Shown here one piece after another: positions 61,775-64,000 of a stretch of 64,000 nucleotides of DNA. The stretch is from positions 1-64,000 of the forward strand of contig CANJSF010000017.1 of assembly GCA_947476925.1 (NCBI GenBank). The letters are read 5' to 3'. Made by a program: the position numbers and the translations under genes. How positions within the stretch are numbered: the stretch's first letter is position 1; every line of letters starts with the position of its first letter. The stretch comes from Rhodospirillaceae bacterium. Its GTDB lineage: Bacteria > Pseudomonadota > Alphaproteobacteria > Rhodospirillales > Rhodospirillaceae. Below the pieces are notes generated by a model. It had not been told where the DNA came from. It saw only the letters and a list, made by a program, of their open reading frames with translations, and ran no database searches.

Positions 61775-62713
61775 ATGGCTGATGTCGGAATTGAAGCGAG
61801 AGACTTGCGTATTTGGGGCGATTTCAAAGCAAAGCCTCACTTTTACGCGCCTCTGAAACGTCTGATCGGTCCCAGTACAAAAGTATTCACGATGGGCAGT
61901 TGTTTTGCCCTCGAGGTGCGTCGCGCATTGCAGCGTCGCAATGTCAATGTTTATCCCGACTATCTTTCAGTCAAATATGTGTTGGGTCATTCTCAGTTTT
62001 CGTCATTTACAGAAAGATGTGAGTTTCAACCTCACTATGACACCTTCGTGATCAAGCAGGAGTTTGAGACGGCATTGGGGCTGTGGAAGAATCGCCGTGA
62101 ATGCCTTGTGAAATACTCAGGCACTCCAACGAATAAGCAGTTAGGCTGGGATACGGTTTATCAAGATCCATATCGAAAAGTGACGTGGGCGCGTTCGGCG
62201 GAGTTATTGATGCATGTCGTAGATCAAGTTGATCGCGTGGTGACTGAAGGGCTACGGCAAGCTGATGTCATCGTCTTGACTTTAGGCTTAACTGAGGTCT
62301 GGCAGAGCACAAGCACGGGCAAATACTTCTGCCAGCAACCGCGACACCCCGGACTGGCTCGTTTTCAAGCCAGTACATTTCTCGAAAACTACAACAACAT
62401 GCGCGCGACGCTCGATATGCTGTTTGATCGCTATCCCGATAAGCAAGTGATATTGTCTGTATCGCCAGTGCCCCTTGGCTCGACTTATAGGGACATGGAT
62501 GTTGGAACTGCGAACACAGAAAGCAAGTCGACGCTTCGGGCAGTGGCTGGGCAAATATGCCGAGAATACAGTTCCAACGTCACTTACTTTCCTTCTTACG
62601 AAATGGCAACCTGTATGGATATCCCGGTATTCCAGGAAGACCATCGGCATGTGCTTCCGGAGTTTGCAGACCGTGTAGTCGCTGGATTCCTGTCTTGCTT
62701 TGCCAAAGAATAA
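61775..62713 (+). CDS. GSCFA domain protein
   Basis: 312-residue protein. The family-naming motif GSCFA is at residues 41-45 (TMGSCFALEVRR). VIVLTLGLTEVWQS and ILSVSPVPLGSTY fit the SGNH-like fold, and the C-terminal DHRHVLPEFADRVV holds a candidate catalytic Asp-His. GSCFA proteins occur in polysaccharide loci and may act as acyl-transferring or deacylating enzymes on glycans. AAGGA lies before the ATG at 61775. An in-frame TTG 27 bases upstream is rejected. Confidence 0.85.
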   Translation: MADVGIEARDLRIWGDFKAKPHFYAPLKRLIGPSTKVFTMGSCFALEVRRALQRRNVNVYPDYLSVKYVLGHSQFSSFTERCEFQPHYDTFVIKQEFETALGLWKNRRECLVKYSGTPTNKQLGWDTVYQDPYRKVTWARSAELLMHVVDQVDRVVTEGLRQADVIVLTLGLTEVWQSTSTGKYFCQQPRHPGLARFQASTFLENYNNMRATLDMLFDRYPDKQVILSVSPVPLGSTYRDMDVGTANTESKSTLRAVAGQICREYSSNVTYFPSYEMATCMDIPVFQEDHRHVLPEFADRVVAGFLSCFAKE

Positions 62714-62717
62714 CTTG

Positions 62718-63830
62718 TTATTTGTCGTTATTTGGCGGGCTAATCATCAGTCGTGCAGCGTAACGGCTGAGTTCTGTATCGACGCAGCTTGATGGTAGGC
62801 TGTCTATTCTGACGTTTTGGAATCGATCTAATCTGTTTGGATATGGGATTAACCCGTACAATACTTGGAACAGCCCGCGCATATGCCGCTTCGGTGTTTT
62901 TCCGCGGTGAAATCCATATGTTGCTTCCAAGAATGCGGTCCCGGCTTTGCCAGTAATTTCACTAATTTGATTGCTAAAAAATTGCTCGATTGGCCAGACT
63001 ATTCCACGACTATCTTTGCTAAATAATACCCCTAGTTGCGTTTCAGGAAGGCGATGTTCAGCAATCAACTTTGCGCAAAATGTGGGGTCATGAGTATTGC
63101 GGGCAAAAATGTGTGGCCCGTCGTCGGTTTCAACATCGGTAAGATAGAAGAACAGCTTACACGCTCGGAAATCATCAAAATCTCTATGAAAAATGTGAGC
63201 TCCATAGTCGTTTGACTCAGTTGGGACGGTCCACCACACGCTCATGTCGACGATGGTGGGCGGAGCGCCCAAATAGTCTTTCACGATACTGAGAATCTGC
63301 GGGTTTGTTGCTAGTGCTAGGGAATGGGGTGCTGCTACGATGTCCTCCACACTATGTAGATAAGTAGGCCCATCTTGGGCCGAATATTGTCCGTCACGAA
63401 AAAAACGAATCATTTCATTCAGCGATTGCTGATCTAACAAGTCGTTTAACTTAACAAATCCTGTTTCTTTCAGCTCTTCTGCTAAAGGAAGATCTGAGCC
63501 AATCTCGCTTTTCAATTGCGGCAGGATGCTGCAAATGTTTTTCGCTATATCGATCCTTTGGTATGGATCATCTATTTCCTTGTTAAGTTTCCAAAGTAGA
63601 TCCCCTGGCCATGATGACAAGACCTCTTTCAAAATTTCTTCGGGTTTAGAATCAACATGTAATGCGCCTGTTTTAATTGAGTTGGATCCGATAAGAAAAA
63701 TGAGGTCCCACAATTGCTTAAAATTAGGGTAGCTTTTGAATGCTTTGAACAGTTTGCGGTAGGTCGGGGCGTAAGCCGACAACGACTCCTCGAGCTTATT
63801 AGCAGCTATTCGATTTGCTTCGGTGCTCAT
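62718..63830 (-). CDS. PhyH-like oxygenase, long form
   Basis: 370-residue protein, distinctly AT-rich. The first 120 residues are helical and without a match I know. The C-terminal 250 residues have the PhyH layout. H215 and D217 (FHRDFDD) and H308 (YGFHRG) are candidate iron ligands, and an Arg follows in the RGLFQVLYG strand. It is convergent with the GSCFA gene, with only four bases between stops. Its ATG overlaps the stop of a further minus-strand gene (ATGA). Role unknown. Confidence 0.78.
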   Translation of the reverse strand: MSTEANRIAANKLEESLSAYAPTYRKLFKAFKSYPNFKQLWDLIFLIGSNSIKTGALHVDSKPEEILKEVLSSWPGDLLWKLNKEIDDPYQRIDIAKNICSILPQLKSEIGSDLPLAEELKETGFVKLNDLLDQQSLNEMIRFFRDGQYSAQDGPTYLHSVEDIVAAPHSLALATNPQILSIVKDYLGAPPTIVDMSVWWTVPTESNDYGAHIFHRDFDDFRACKLFFYLTDVETDDGPHIFARNTHDPTFCAKLIAEHRLPETQLGVLFSKDSRGIVWPIEQFFSNQISEITGKAGTAFLEATYGFHRGKTPKRHMRGLFQVLYGLIPYPNRLDRFQNVRIDSLPSSCVDTELSRYAARLMISPPNNDK

Positions 63831-64000
63831 TTATCAGCCAGACTAAAGTAATTGATTGCCCAGTCAGCATTTGCTGCAATTAGTTTACGTTCCAAAGTAT
63901 AATCGATTGTTCCTATTCTAACACCCTCCGGCAATAAAAAACAGATTCTACAAAATTTACAATTGGTCAGTGGCATTTGGCCTTGCCTGCTGAAATGCGC
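63827..64000 (-). CDS. Partial minus-strand gene at the right edge
   Basis: The frame is open from the window edge to a TGA that overlaps the start of the oxygenase gene (ATGA), so it is probably a real upstream gene in the same operon. The visible 57 residues include NCKFCRICF, a CxxCxxC arrangement. They end in TLERKLIAANADWAINYFSLADK. An ATG at 63976 could start a 49-residue protein, but an open frame beyond the window is as likely. Function cannot be told. Confidence 0.45.
   Translation of the reverse strand, partial: AHFSRQGQMPLTNCKFCRICFLLPEGVRIGTIDYTLERKLIAANADWAINYFSLADK

Noticed and set aside
1-64000. CRISPR arrays, rRNA, tRNA, insertion sequences and prophage genes
   Set aside because: I saw no regularly spaced repeats, no tRNA cloverleaf, no transposase and no phage structural gene in reading both strands; short or degenerate copies could be missed by eye.

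Overview
The window reads as chromosomal DNA of an alphaproteobacterium, possibly Rhodospirillales-like. Nothing in it fixes the genus. The evidence is the housekeeping content and order: RpoH with an RpoH box, a DivK-type regulator, GatCAB, ruvX, and a minus-strand run pyrB-pyrC-plsY-dprA-topA-rnr-S41 protease-rpmG of the kind known from alphaproteobacteria. Most of the DNA is GC-rich. The DNA becomes visibly more AT-rich after about 60.5 kb.

Layout. 1-3.6 kb: end of a PepSY-type membrane protein, a PAS-GGDEF diguanylate cyclase, and phoH on the minus strand with a possible short RNA upstream of it. 3.6-9.6 kb: a molybdenum-hydroxylase accessory locus. It holds an orphan (2Fe-2S) subunit, a MoxR ATPase, a CoxE-like VWA protein, a split XdhC and a MoeA-like/MobA-like fusion. 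A GST gene sits inside it on the opposite strand, and no molybdenum-binding large subunit is present. 9.7-16.2 kb: a ferredoxin reductase/ferredoxin pair, prfC, two tandem RidA proteins, rpoH, purU and divK. 16.2-18.5 kb: a long gene-free stretch, an exported amidohydrolase and a GST, where other alphaproteobacteria often carry pleD. 18.6-29.8 kb: the minus-strand housekeeping run, with dprA split by a one-base frameshift and a PyrC that lacks its HxH metal motif. 29.8-37.7 kb: accessory genes (an exosortase-type sorted protein, an IclR regulator divergent from a Tat-exported SDR, a Uup-like ABC-F protein, a large secreted repeat protein with a degenerate M23-like domain). 37.7-42.8 kb: ruvX, gatC-gatA-gatB, a membrane-anchored protein and a GST. 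43-46.8 kb: an exported double-VOC protein, a TPR-glycosyltransferase and a DUF481 outer-membrane protein.

47.0-64.0 kb is a surface-glycan biosynthesis island, mostly one plus-strand run with start/stop overlaps. It starts with a nucleotidyltransferase-PfkB fusion in reversed HldE domain order and a sugar-1-phosphate nucleotidyltransferase. Three epimerase/dehydratase-type SDRs, two DegT aminotransferases, a NUDIX hydrolase and a PhyH-type oxygenase follow. Then come a thiamine-diphosphate E1 alpha/beta pair without E2 or E3, two proteins I cannot assign, a radical SAM/SPASM enzyme, a second PhyH-like oxygenase, a glycosyltransferase-like protein and a GSCFA protein. A third PhyH-like oxygenase and a partial gene lie on the minus strand at the right edge. 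The likely joint task is to make and attach an unusual nucleotide-activated sugar or a decorated glycan. The module at 55.6-60.5 kb is the best candidate for undescribed chemistry.
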